Shown in pieces: positions 13,822 through 24,007 of a stretch of DNA of 64,000 bases. This DNA comes from Daphnia pulex (lineage: Eukaryota > Arthropoda > Branchiopoda > Diplostraca > Daphniidae). The notes below the pieces were generated by a model. That model was not told the DNA's origin, searched no databases, and saw nothing but the letters and a program-made list of their open reading frames with translations. Both the position numbers and the translations under genes were made by a program. Location of the stretch: NCBI RefSeq assembly GCF_021134715.1, contig NC_060022.1, positions 3,849,001 to 3,913,000 on the forward strand, read 5' to 3'. Position 1 is the first letter of the stretch. The number at the start of each line of letters is the position of its first letter.

Positions 13822-14168
13822 GGAGAAAGAGTAAAAGTCGTAGATGACCCTGACTGTGTTGTGTTATTTGCAATTGATGAACTCTTCTTTGGGCGCTGTA
13901 TAGACCGCCTCCTTCTATTCCTTAATAAGGTATTTTATGAGGAAGAATTGCTGCTAGTACACCCGCTAGTTTCTCCTTTCTCTCATCTCCATATAATAGG
14001 ACGCCTCCAGCAGAAGAAGAGAATGTTATCTCAGAATAAAGGTCATCTACAATCACTTTCATCTGTGGATTTCGTGCGTGTATAAAAGAAGACCGTTTTT
14101 AGAATCATCTTCACACTTCTCTCTCAACTCTATTCAGAAGAGCAGCAAAACACTCCCCACTTGCAAAA
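13822..14168 (+). promoter_or_regulatory. Upstream region of cuticle gene A, shared with gene D
   Basis: Several blocks recur in the same order upstream of gene D (20354-20703). They include GAGTAAAAGT with GACCCTGA just after it (13830 on; 20361 on), the block CTCATCTCCATA followed by GACGCCTCCAGC (about 13982 on; about 20526 on), and AATCACTTTCA. A TATAAAA box follows (14081-14087; 20617-20623), then a nearly identical 5' UTR of about 60 bases ending just before the ATG. This region contains a 132-codon open frame that I take to be non-coding because its sequence is explained by promoter conservation. Confidence 0.75.
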
Positions 14169-14715
14169 ATGAAATACGTAAGTCGACACTTGGAAGTTTC
14201 TGGTCAAATTTTGAAATTCACAACCTTATCTTTAAATCTTGATTCTCTCACTGTGCATATTGCTAGATCATCGCTCTCGCTTTCTTGGCTGCTGTAGCCC
14301 TTGCCGCACCTCAAGGTGACAATAAGCCAATTGAAATTGTGTCATCCAACAGCGAAATGAACGCTGATGGCAGCTATTCTTTCGAGTAAGTTTCCAAGCT
14401 GCTAAATATTTTTTGCTCAGAGTAATTAATTCTATTTAATTTGTCGCTAAATTTAACAGTTTCGAAAGCGCTGATGGCACCAAGGTCTCCGAGAGTGGCA
14501 GCCAGAAGCAAGTCGGACCTAAACCCGAGGATATCGGCACCGTCTCCAAGGGATCTTATTCGTACACCTCTCCCGATGGCGTCGTCATCACCGTCAACTG
14601 GACCGCCGATGAAAACGGTTTCCAGGCCACCGGTGACCACCTCCCCACTCCTCCCCCCATGCCCGAGCACGTCGTCAAGATGCTCGCCGACTTGAAGGCT
14701 GCCGGTCTTCTGTAA
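14169..14715 (+). CDS. Cuticle protein A, RR-1 chitin-binding type
   Basis: Secreted structural protein of the exoskeleton with a Rebers-Riddiford (chitin_bind_4) domain. Three exons: 14169-14177 (MKY only), 14267-14385, 14460-14715, giving 127 residues. A signal peptide (IIALAFLAAVALAAPQ) spans the first junction. The RR-1 core contains GSYSYTSPDG and NWTADENGFQATGDHLPTPP. The three-codon first exon is typical of arthropod cuticle genes. A TATA box lies at 14081 and an AATAAA at 14840. It is nearly identical to gene D at 20704-21245: exon 2 shows no difference, and exon 3 differs at only a handful of bases with one residue change near the C-terminus. Expression is probably tied to the moult cycle, as for the family. 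Confidence 0.93.
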
Positions 14716-14972
14716 ACGACTCAATCTTTAAAATTTCCGCTGTGTATGTACATAATGCCCAACTCTCCTCGAGTATAAAGTCGACATCAGTTTGGAATGG
14801 GCTTGTATCATATAACAACTTCCTTGTGTGAAAGTGAGAAATAAATTCAACTTTATCAGCCTTTATGAAATAAGTATTTCCTTTTTAATTTCCATTGTTG
14901 ATTGGGGGGAAAATCTGGGAAAATAAAAATAATCGTTAAGCGCAGTGATCTGAAGACTGCAGTGATATAAAA

Positions 14973-15488
14973 AGGGGTCGATTTTTAATGGTTATCAATC
15001 GATAATTCGATATCTTATGATTAATTGGAAGATTAGTGTCGTCTGCTTTCGACTTTCTTTGGCGACCAGCTTCGTAGGTGACTACTTCCAGTACTTCGTA
15101 GTCTGTGATACAAATTTCGAAAAAGAGATCAAGTTTAAGATTATAAAGAAAACTATCAATCTCTAGTTTGGAAACGTGCACGTGGCTGCACGAAAAATAG
15201 CTCAACAAATAAAACTATAAGTATGTGATCGTCGTGTGAACTCGGGTGTGGTGCGGTTCTTTATGGAATCGCTTAATCACTCCATGCTGTTTAGCAGGTA
15301 AATAAAACTAAGAATACAAATTTAATCATTATTGGAGCTTAACTAGAAGAGTTATACCTGTTCAAAATTTGTGAATGTTAGTTTATGACTAGTATTTATC
15401 ACATATGCCCCAGTTGCTCCTTGCCGATGCATGGCAGTTTGTTTGCACTATGTAACCTGCACTTTGTGCAGATTTGAGGCCTGAGCCA
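14973..15488 (+). repeat. 0.5 kb duplicated element, copy 1
   Basis: This stretch matches 63462-64000 in the same orientation, as alternating conserved and diverged blocks. Shared strings include ATTAGTGTCGTCTGCT, CGTGGCTGCACGAAAAAT, CGTGTGAACTC, CTTTATGGAAT, GGCAGTTT and TTTGCTC or TTTGCAC with CTATGTAAC. Both copies have a donor-like AGCAG|GTA (15292-15300 here). Both have an acceptor-like TGCAG followed by ATTTGAGG and CTGAGCCA (ends near 15488). A TATAAAAA sits at 14966, just upstream of copy 1 only. No open frame is conserved between the copies, so a spliced non-coding RNA or a transposable element remnant are both possible. Confidence 0.7.
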
Positions 15489-16373
15489 GACATAATAACC
15501 ACAAGATATTCAAGTTTTACTGGTACTGGTTGTCCTGTCTTCAGTACCAATCAGCATCATCGCTTGGATTATAATTTTTGTTACTTTTATTCCTAGGACC
15601 TGTTGGATGTTTTATTGATGCATGACTTGTACAAATGCAGTGTATGACACGGACACCTTAAATTATCCTGTTTATTAACAAAATAAGGTTTACCCAGTGT
15701 TTCATTTTCAACTTGCCCTTACCTGTTAAGATGTTGTTTTCCGTAAATATTAACTTATTCTTTATTTTTATTTAGATAACCAGCATCCCGTTTGATTGAA
15801 GAAAATACCGTTTCCGGCCCTGTTACGGATCTCTTCTTCCTCTTTCTTTAAATGTTCTCGTGTACACCCATGTGAGTGTGGGTGTATTCACGAGGGCCCC
15901 CTTTTTCCTATTCCTCCTGTTGGTGAATTCAACTTCTCTGCGGATGGATGAAGCAACTGTGGATGCCTGGCTGTATTTCCCAGGCTTAAAGGTAAGAAAA
16001 ATTTATCTGTCTTCCTTCTTTCTAACTATTTAGTGGCGTTGATTAAAAATCGTGATAGACGTAGTTCGGAGTACGATTTTTCTGAGTTAGGCGCGGTTAG
16101 GTGGTTGCCTGGAACTGTTTTCTCTTGTTGTTTAGGTTATAAAATCTTAATCAATAGTAATAATACAATTTCTTTCAGTGAGATGAGTCCAGAATAGATA
16201 TCTGTAAAATTAGGGAGCAGCGAACGGTGTCTACTCAAGAAAAGAATAAAAAACATAGAAACTTGAATGATGGTAGATATTTTGAATTTATATTTAAACC
16301 AAGTATTTAGTGGCATTGCATGTAATATTATATGGCTATAATAATTATGTTCATATTAAAAAAAAATGATAAT
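15489..16373. other. Intergenic region with possible further exons of a non-coding RNA
   Basis: No coding gene. Plus-strand splice-like sites occur: acceptor TTATTTAG ending at 15776, donor TTAAAG|GTAAG near 15990, acceptor TTTCTTTCAG near 16179. These could extend a transcript starting at the element above. A strong hairpin sits at 15857-15894. Support is weak because only splice-like motifs are visible. Confidence 0.25.
15857..15894. other. 14-bp stem hairpin
   Basis: Left arm CTCGTGTACACCCA (15857-15870) pairs with TGGGTGTA and CACGAG on the right (ending 15894), leaving two unpaired T and an 8-base loop. It lies inside a region with splice-like sites and no open frame, and a smaller hairpin (GCCTGG/CCAGGC) follows near 15965. 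It may be a structural element of a non-coding RNA; it is short for a microRNA precursor. Confidence 0.5.
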
Positions 16374-17057
16374 TTAATAGATCTTGAATCCCTTTCCGTT
16401 GAAGGGGATGTGTACTGGGGCAACGGGGAGTTCGTATTCGTGGACGGGGGCAACGGGGAGAACGTACTCGTGGACGGGGGCAACTGGGAGCTCGTAGACG
16501 TGGACGGGAGCAACGGGCAAGTGGTCACCCTTGGGTTGGAATCCGGCATTATCAGCGGCCCAGGTCAAAGTGAATTTCTCGCCTTCAGGGGAAACCCAGT
16601 AGGAAGATCCTTTGTTGGTGTTGCCGTAAACCTCCTTGGTGTATTCTTTGCCGTAATCATCGACGGTGGTGACGGTGAATTTTTTCTGTTCCTGGGTCTC
16701 GTCACGGGTGGTGTAGTCAGACTGGGCGTAGCTATTACACAAATCAATTAGATTAGTTGTTAGAATTTTGCTTAAGAATTATTTTATCGGGAATAGAAGG
16801 ATCGACTTACTTCCACTTGCTGCTGCCATCGATGTTGCGCTCATCAGATTGACCGGTGACGGTGATCTCGGGGTATTTGTAGTCCTTCTCGTATTTCTTC
16901 TCGTAGCTCGAGTAGCTGGAAGGGACAGCGGCAGCAACGGCCAAGATAGCGGCAATGATGAACTACGGAAGAGTTGAAAGGAATTATTTTAATAATGTAG
17001 AATATTGTTGGTTGAAAATGTAAGAATATTTTCAGTGTTGTTGCTTACCAGCTTCAT
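16374..17057 (-). CDS. Cuticle protein B, RR-1 type with PVAPVH repeats
   Basis: Secreted chitin-binding cuticle protein. Exons in transcript order: 17057-17049 (MKL), 16962-16811, 16731-16374; 172 residues. The signal peptide is FIIAAILAVAAAVPS. The RR-1 core runs through SSYWVSPEGEKFTLTWAADN and GFQPKGDHLPVAP. The C-terminus is a short repeat: LPVAPVH followed by VYE, EYV, EYE or IPF, four times. Such Ala/Pro/Val/His repeats are common in cuticle proteins and are thought to tune cross-linking or flexibility. A TATATAAG box lies at 17120-17113. It is near-identical to gene C (16.4 versus 18.1 kb), with one visible residue change (Lys to Glu, TKEV versus TEEV). A long antisense frame over exon 3 is a shadow of the repeat. 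Confidence 0.93.
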
Positions 17058-18132
17058 ATTGAATTCGGTTGGTTTGTTAAACAACTGATACTTTTAGTCT
17101 ACCATGTCGGAGCTTATATAGTCCGGTGAAGGGACAAATGCAGTGTCATTCGGCTGACCCAGTTGTTTGGGGAAAAAATCACATGATACATATACTTCAT
17201 TCGGCGAAGTACGAAAGGGAACCCTTCTCTTTGACAGACTACCTGTCCAATTGACGGCTTATCCATAAGCGAAATAATTTTTTTTCTCAACATTCTCCCT
17301 TTCTGATATCAAATGGAAGGAATATGATGCAAGGAATTTTTCGTTTTCAAAATCGTTGGCGGGTTTCCACTACATTTCTTGCTAAAATTTAAATTAATAG
17401 TCCATATTGCATTGCGTCTTATTAAGGTATAGTTTGCATTCTGAGAACGACATTCTAAATTAAGTTTAGCTTTCAAGATTTCATTATATTGTTCGAATCT
17501 TGAGAACCTTTCATTTATTTAGTCCCCCCTCCCCAATTATTGCATCCCTTATTGACACAGCATTAGCTTACAGTGGACATTTTAAATTAATATCATGACA
17601 AAGTATATTAATTATGTCATTTTATTGCTCTGTTGATTTTGATATGACCCACATTTGTTTTCTACAACTCATTTTATAATTTTAATACCGGCAAGACATT
17701 TACACGTCTGTAGCGCTTTAGGTACTTTTAGTAATATCAAGTTATCAAGTTAAACACGTTACACTTCTTGAGCAATACATGACAATTCGTTGCAGTTTTT
17801 CACGGGGTCATACTATATCTGTTTTATCACCTACATTTGGTGCAGTCACAATAGATTCTTAGGCTAAAATGTATAAGATGTCGTAAAGTCGTATGCTTGA
17901 ATAGCGGAAATTTCTATAACTAAAATTTGTTTGATTTTCCCTAATTTGATTTCCCAATTTATGACGTTTAGCTAATGTTGAGGCTAATTTATATACAATT
18001 AGGATTTCCAAATGCGGCAGAAATTCTCACTACTATATCAGATCTTCTGGGGTGTTTATTTACAACAACGCGTTCCACATCATAGCACAGAAAACATTGA
18101 CATAATTTATGGTTTTTAATAAATTAGAGAAT
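17058..18132. other. Spacer between cuticle genes B and C
   Basis: AT-rich, no gene seen. It contains the gene B promoter (TATATAAG at 17113-17120) and, at 18055-18060, a minus-strand AATAAA for gene C. Confidence 0.55.
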
Positions 18133-18841
18133 TTAATAGATCTTGAATCCTTTTCCGTTGAAGGGGATGTGGACTGGGGCAACGGGGAGTTCGTATTCGT
18201 GGACGGGGGCAACTGGGAGAACGTACTCATGGACGGGGGCAACTGGGAGCTCGTAGACGTGGACGGGAGCAACGGGCAAGTGGTCACCTTTGGGTTGGAA
18301 TCCGGCGTTATCAGCGGCCCAGGTCAAAGTGAATTTCTCGCCTTCAGGGGAAACCCAGTAGGAAGATCCTTTGTTGGTGTTGCCGTAAACCTCCTCGGTG
18401 TATTCTTTGCCGTAATCATCGACGGTGGTGACGGTGAATTTTTTCTGTTCCTGGGTCTCGTCACGGGTGGTGTAGTCAGACTGGGCGTAGCTATTACACA
18501 AATCAATTAGATTAGTTGATTAGAATTTTGCTTAAGAACTATTTTATCAGGAATAGAAGGATCGACTTACTTCCACTTGCTGCTGCCATCGAGATTGCGC
18601 TCATCAGATTGACCGGTGACGGTGATCTCGGGATATTTGTAGTCCTTCTCGTATTTCTTCTCGTAGCTCGAGTAGCTGGAAGGGACGGCGGCAGCAACGG
18701 CCAAGATAGCGGCAATGACGAACTGTAACGTAAAATCAGAGTTTAGTTGAAGGTTTTTAAAATGTTTTTAATATAAGAATATTCGTTTTTAAAAATTAAT
18801 TAGTAAGAAATATTGGCTTGGGGTTGACTTACAAGCTTCAT
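18133..18841 (-). CDS. Cuticle protein C, RR-1 type with PVAPVH repeats
   Basis: Paralogue of gene B with the same structure. Exons: 18841-18833 (MKL), 18722-18571, 18490-18133; 172 residues. Signal peptide, RR-1 core and the four C-terminal LPVAPVH units are all present. The intron between exons 2 and 3 is almost the same as in gene B, whereas the intron after exon 1 is quite different. AATAAA on the minus strand at 18060-18055, about 75 bases past the stop. The gene diverges from gene D, leaving about 1.9 kb between them. Confidence 0.93.
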
Positions 18842-20353
18842 GGTTGGATATAGTTCGGTTAGCTGTGAGTAACTGATATCCTTTTCACCGTTAAACTTTT
18901 TATTTATACGATCGGATCGACAACGCACATTCCGCTCTTGCTCCACACCCACACGTGGATTTCTCTCATGCACCAGGAATTTGCACATTTCCATGGCCAT
19001 ATGTAAGTTACATATACAGCAACCGAGGTGTTCCCTATCGGTTACCAACCCTCCTTATTACACAGTTACTTTCAGACACTAGACACTATACACTTGACCC
19101 TCATATCTGTAGCTTTCCCTTTATGTTATTCGTGGCATTGTAAACTTGTTCCTGATCGTCTAGAGGAGGTAGATTATTCTGAAAGCCTCATAGCCTCATA
19201 CTTTTTTATCGCTTGGCAATAATGTTTAAATGAAATTCGAAACAATTTTTTTAAAACTAATTATGGAGTTGTTGATTCGTTTAGTTACTGGAGCTTTTGG
19301 CTGATTGCACGACGGCTTCTGATCCTACTTTCCTATTAATTAATGTTTAGTCTGAACCGTAGTGTCAAATCCAGACGGAATTCCACAGAATTCCAACTAT
19401 AAATAAATCTTTCGACATGGTTACTCAGTCAAATATATCGTTTTTAATTCTCGGTATAGAGATCTGGAACCCTTATTCGGTACTGACCGATTTGGATTCA
19501 CATCAAATAAATCAGACGCCTAGTTTATTTCTATTGACATTCTATTCTAGTTTCCAAATCATGGCAGGATAAACTAGTCATATTTTTATTTTATTTTTTT
19601 TTAATTCAAAATGTCTGGCGCCATTCTTTAAGTAGCACAAACTAGTTTTTTATTCTTTCTTTATAATATCTGTTTTATTCAATGCCACGGTCCTTTCACT
19701 TGATACAACCTTTATTGCGTTTCAAGTCCAACAAAATTGCAGTTAATTTCACTTGCAAGGACTCCGTGTTTGATGTCGATTACTATTGCAATCACATATA
19801 GCTAGCCGAAATGAATGTAGTATTGTAGCATTAGGGTTGTTATATGTTTTTTTGTTTCATTTCTGATTAAGGTCGTGATAGATCGGCTATACAAGCAATA
19901 CTCGGAACACGCCCTGCCACGAAGAATTTCATTTCAAATAGAATAACTAGATTTAGATCACCACAGGCTATGTGTGTTACGCTTACGCATTATGTAAGAG
20001 AAAGCGAACGTGATTTATTAACCCAGTTTATGGTAACTCTCCAGGTATGGAATTTGCAACTAGAAATACCAGATTCACTCATTCTTGACGTGCTCATAAA
20101 CGTTTATAGAAACAAACCATTAGAGCTAAGCTTCTAAACTACTTTTAAGTATACAGATTAAAAGCATTGCGTACATATTTGTATTGTTTTGCTTCTTCTC
20201 GTTACCTGAAACTTCAATTATTCCCTCATCTCGCTCACGATCGAATACAAGGAGGTTTCTTTAAACGGTTGGGCCATTTGTCATTCAGTGCTACATAGAT
20301 GTATTACGTAGACTGGACAGGCCGCCTAACACAGACCAGCAGAGACGCAATTT
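18842..20353. other. Intergenic region between divergent genes C and D
   Basis: No gene recognised. AT-rich, with only short frames. It probably carries the upstream control regions for both flanking cuticle genes. Confidence 0.5.
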
Positions 20354-20703
20354 TACATGAGAGTAAAAGTATCAGACGACCCTGAATGTCATGGAATTTG
20401 CAATTACAAAAAGTTTCTATTGTAGTTCCAGTGTGTCTTCCTCCATCATGGCCTAAAATAGGAATTTCATTTGAGGAAGGTACTATTCCCGTTGCTGTTA
20501 CTACCCACCAATTTCTCCTTTCGCTCATCTCCATACGATAAGACGCCTCCAGCTAAAGAAGAGAATGTATTTGCTTTGGAAGGTCTTCCAATCACTTTCA
20601 GTCGAGCGTGTTAAAATATAAAAGATGGTCAGTATTGAATTCATCTTCACACTCCTCTCTCAACTCTATTCAGAAGAGCAGCAAAACACTCCCCACTTCT
20701 ACA
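20354..20703 (+). promoter_or_regulatory. Upstream region of cuticle gene D
   Basis: It carries the same ordered blocks as the region upstream of gene A, including the TATAAAA box (20617-20623) and a near-identical 5' UTR (about 20640-20699). Between the blocks the two regions have diverged and differ in spacing, so the blocks are candidate regulatory sites. Confidence 0.75.
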
Positions 20704-21245
20704 ATGAAATTCGTAAGTTTTTACAAATAGTAATTCAACAAATTACAATATTTTATAATGTTATTTTTGAATCCATTTACCTTTTGTGCATACAGATCAT
20801 CGCTCTCGCTTTCTTGGCTGCTGTAGCCCTTGCCGCACCTCAAGGTGACAATAAGCCAATTGAAATTGTGTCATCCAACAGCGAAATGAACGCTGATGGC
20901 AGCTATTCTTTCGAGTAAGTTTCCAAGCTGCTAAATATTATTTTGCTCAGAGTAATTAATTCTATTTAATTTGTCGCTAAATTTAACAGTTTCGAAAGCG
21001 CTGATGGCACCAAGGTCTCCGAGAGCGGCAGCCAGAAGCAAGTCGGACCTAAACCCGAGGATATCGGCACCGTCTCCAAGGGATCTTATTCGTACACCTC
21101 TCCCGATGGTGTCGTCATCACCGTCAACTGGACCGCCGATGAAAACGGTTTCCAGGCCACTGGTGACCACCTCCCCACTCCTCCCCCCATGCCCGAGCAC
21201 GTCGTCAAGATGCTCGCCGACTTGAAGGCCGCCGGTGTCCTGTAA
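20704..21245 (+). CDS. Cuticle protein D, RR-1 chitin-binding type
   Basis: Near copy of gene A. Exons: 20704-20712 (MKF), 20796-20914, 20990-21245; 127 residues. Signal peptide and RR-1 core are as in A. It differs from A in the last residue of the mini-exon (Tyr to Phe) and in AGVL versus AGLL at the C-terminus. Exon 2, intron 2, exon 3 and roughly 100 bases of 3' UTR match closely; intron 1 does not. Same predicted role: secreted, chitin-binding, probably moult-stage regulated. Confidence 0.93.
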
Positions 21246-21613
21246 GCGACTCAATCTTTTAATTTCCGCTGTGTATGTACATAATGCCCAACTCTCCTCG
21301 AGTATAAATCGACATCAGTTTGAAATGGGCTTGTATCATATAACAACTTCCTTGTACGAAAATGAGAAAATCAAAATTTATCCCAACCGCAATTTTGTAA
21401 ATTTATTCCAAATTTATTATTCATCTTTTTTATTGAGCAATGGACTGCGGACTTTTGCCGAAATGCGCATGAACGTTAGCATTTTAGCAGGCATTTGGTA
21501 GTTGACGGAAGTATTGTCGGACCTTTTGAAAATTCGAAAGTGAAAAATTTGATTGAAATTTCAAAGACGTCGAAATTTTAAGAAATCGCAAAACATATTT
21601 CTCAATTGCGGAG
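21246..21613. other. 3' region between gene D and the ankyrin gene
   Basis: The first 100 bases are gene D 3' UTR, similar to gene A. The remainder is unremarkable AT-rich DNA ending at the polyadenylation signal of the ankyrin gene. Confidence 0.5.
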
Positions 21614-21619
21614 TTTATT
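21614..21619 (-). terminator. Polyadenylation signal of the ankyrin-nucleotidyltransferase gene
   Basis: AATAAA on the minus strand starting only about nine bases after the TAA stop, which would make an unusually short 3' UTR. Confidence 0.5.
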
Positions 21620-21628
21620 TTTACAATA

Positions 21629-24007
21629 TTACAAAGAAATGTCTTGATCAAACGTATAAATGTAGCCTTTCTGGTTCTTCATAACTTTGAGTTTTGTCAA
21701 AATTTCTTTGACAATCAAAGTGCTGTCGTAACTGATTTCGCATGCAACGATATTTTTAGCGAAGAAAGATTTCATTTGTGGGCCTTGCGCTAAATACGTT
21801 TTGAGTACACCTATGCAGTGATGTATTCGATCTGCGGGATCCCAAGGCGGGCGACAACTTTTCATGTAATGGAACAAACACGTTTTGAGGGCGTAGGATG
21901 AAGGGCTAGTTTTTCGCTGTATGGTATGTTCCGCTCCGTCCCGGTGTGGATTTCTCCGGTGATTAGACATGAGCACAAAGAATTTGAGCAGGCGTAGCAC
22001 TTGAGAAACGTCGGGAAAACACGACTGATGAAGGAAAACGTCACGTTCTAACGCAAAATGAGACACTTTCCATCGGCCTCTTTCGTTGCGGCGGTGGGGG
22101 ACCAACTGCCGTGACTCGACTTGGTTGTGTTGAGCGTTCAATTTGCACAAGACGTCAGGTAAATGGGGTGCGCCCGTGTCCTGGTAAGGACCACCGGCCA
22201 GGCCAGTCATATTAATGACCAGAGTTAGATCGACGCTGATTTTCATCGGTTTTTCTCGCCGGCCGCGGTAAGTAAACGTCAAAGTCACGCAAGTTTCAGA
22301 AAGAGAAACGACCGGATGGAAAAAGTGAACATTCCAGATTCGACTGCTTGCTTCTTCGACGAGGGATTTATAATAGAATAATAGACGACCTGAGCTAATG
22401 CCGTAATCGGTGTAAAATGCATCCGCTTCGGCTCCTTCCTTCGTAAAAACCACAACAGCATCTGCAATGTTGGCTGTTTCTGATGTCAAGACTGAGAAAT
22501 GTTTCAACGGAATTCCAAAATCAAATTCGTTGGCCGCAAGGATATCACTCCTTTCGGCCCAGCTGCCATATTCAATCAGCGGCCCACTTTCGAATCGATC
22601 ATCTAGTAACCGAATGCGATCGATCAAGCTGTTCAAATAGTTGCAAACATGACCAAAAATTGTGCACCAACGACAGGAATGGAGGCAATGCCAGTGAGAA
22701 TGTTCGCTCAAGTAGAATTCCACTCCGTCCAAACTGAGTTTGTCTTTTTGCCAGGCGTCAGCCATCCACCGCCAATTGTCAGGTTCTGGAACCGGTTTCA
22801 AATCATGTTCTGTCGAAACTATAGAGCACGATCGGAGTGAAACGAGCTTCTCCTGTACGGACGGAATGAAAGCTGGAAATGTTATTCTTCTAACTGGTTT
22901 GGCGTTGACTTGGGTTTCATTTTGGTTGTGAACAAAGAACTTGTCAAACTGCCATCTTGGCCTGCACTCTGGGCACAACGAAATCGAATTCAAATTAACT
23001 TCAGTCAGGTATTCTTCAGCGAATTTACCCTTTTCACCTTCACATCGATAAAAGTTGACGTCGCTGAAATAGTGTGTCCACTCTTGGCATCCAAGTTTCG
23101 CCATATTCAACACTGATTCGCAATTCCAAATCAAATTGTCCCAGTCTTTGCGATTATGACGCATAACCCAGACGCAGGTCGAATGGAAATCGCCACATGG
23201 ATTGAAAAGGAGCAGTTCAAGTGCGTGGAGATTCTGGTAAGTGCGGCAGTGAATGTCAATTCCGTTCTCAACGAGTAACTGAAAAATGGGCTGCAATTTG
23301 CCCACTTGACTGTAATAGCGACACAAAACATGAAGGACGTTCCAGCCTTCTAAATCTCGAACTTCAAGGTTGATCTTGTGTCTTATCATCAGGTGGAAAA
23401 ATTTGATGAGATCGGAGCCTTGATAAAAGCGCGCTAGGTAATGAAGCACATTCCAGCCTTCCAAATCAGTAGCTTGCACATTCACTCCATTGTTGAGGAG
23501 TAATTCCATTATGGGCAACAATTCCTTTGATTGATTGAATCGCGCCAAATAGTGTAAAACATTCCATCGCCTGCGGTCTGTTTGGTTCACGTCCACTTTA
23601 CCGTCGATCAGCGCTTTAATCGAATGAATTAAATTTGGTGATTGATTAAAGCGGCAAAGAATATACAATGCCATGTTGCCATTAGGGTCGGTTTCGTTTA
23701 CGTTGGCACCATATTCTATCAGGATTTTAATCAGTTTGGCCTGCGAATCGTTCTGATTCTTCCAGCACACCCACAGGAGAATTGTCCACCCATTGCTGCG
23801 TAAGTTCACGTGAGCTCCTCGACGAAGAAGATTTGTTATCCTCTTCCAGTCCACGGGTTCGTGCGCTGAATTTTTGCAAAGGGACCACAATTCCAGATCT
23901 TTCTAAAAATGCGAGCCAATTTATTTGTAATTATTACATGTGTGTTATTAATAGGTATAACAATAAAACCATGTTACCTTATTTTCTAATTGTTGAGCAA
24001 GTGGCAT
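21629..24007 (-). CDS. Ankyrin-repeat protein fused to a Mab-21/cGAS-like nucleotidyltransferase
   Basis: Two coding exons: 24007-23978 (MPLAQQLENK) and 23902-21629, joined in phase by a GT-AG intron, giving 767 residues. The long exon alone has no ATG near its start, so the mini-exon supplies it. Residues about 30-245 are some six ankyrin repeats with a 37-residue period (GWNVLHYLARF units). Residues about 430-750 read as a Mab-21 domain. A glycine-serine motif GSWAERSD starts at G456; the acidic pair lies in NEFDF (E469, D471); a third acidic residue is in ISVDLTLVI (D568). The C-terminal helical block has SSYALKTCLFHY and W-x9-HHCIGVL. Those are the metal-binding positions of active cGAS-like receptors, which make cyclic dinucleotides on sensing nucleic acid. 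Activity and ligand are inference. A His/Cys cluster lies just before the domain. Confidence 0.85.

Noticed and set aside
13687-14085. 132-codon open frame ahead of cuticle gene A
   Set aside because: Its second half is the conserved promoter shared with gene D, where the frame is not kept; no motif or start context.
14374-14724. Minus-strand frames opposite cuticle A and D
   Set aside because: Shadows of the RR-1 exons; no signal peptide or splice structure on that strand.
16332-16751. Long plus-strand frames opposite the cuticle B and C third exons
   Set aside because: They are antisense shadows of the PVAPVH repeats; the minus-strand reading has signal peptide, RR-1 core and correct splicing.
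17480-17510. GTTCGAATC string resembling a tRNA T-loop
   Set aside because: The flanking bases cannot form a T stem or acceptor stem; no cloverleaf on either strand.
21235-21501. 88-codon frame overlapping the stop of cuticle gene D
   Set aside because: It lies in the 3' UTR, and most of it is AT-rich sequence without features.
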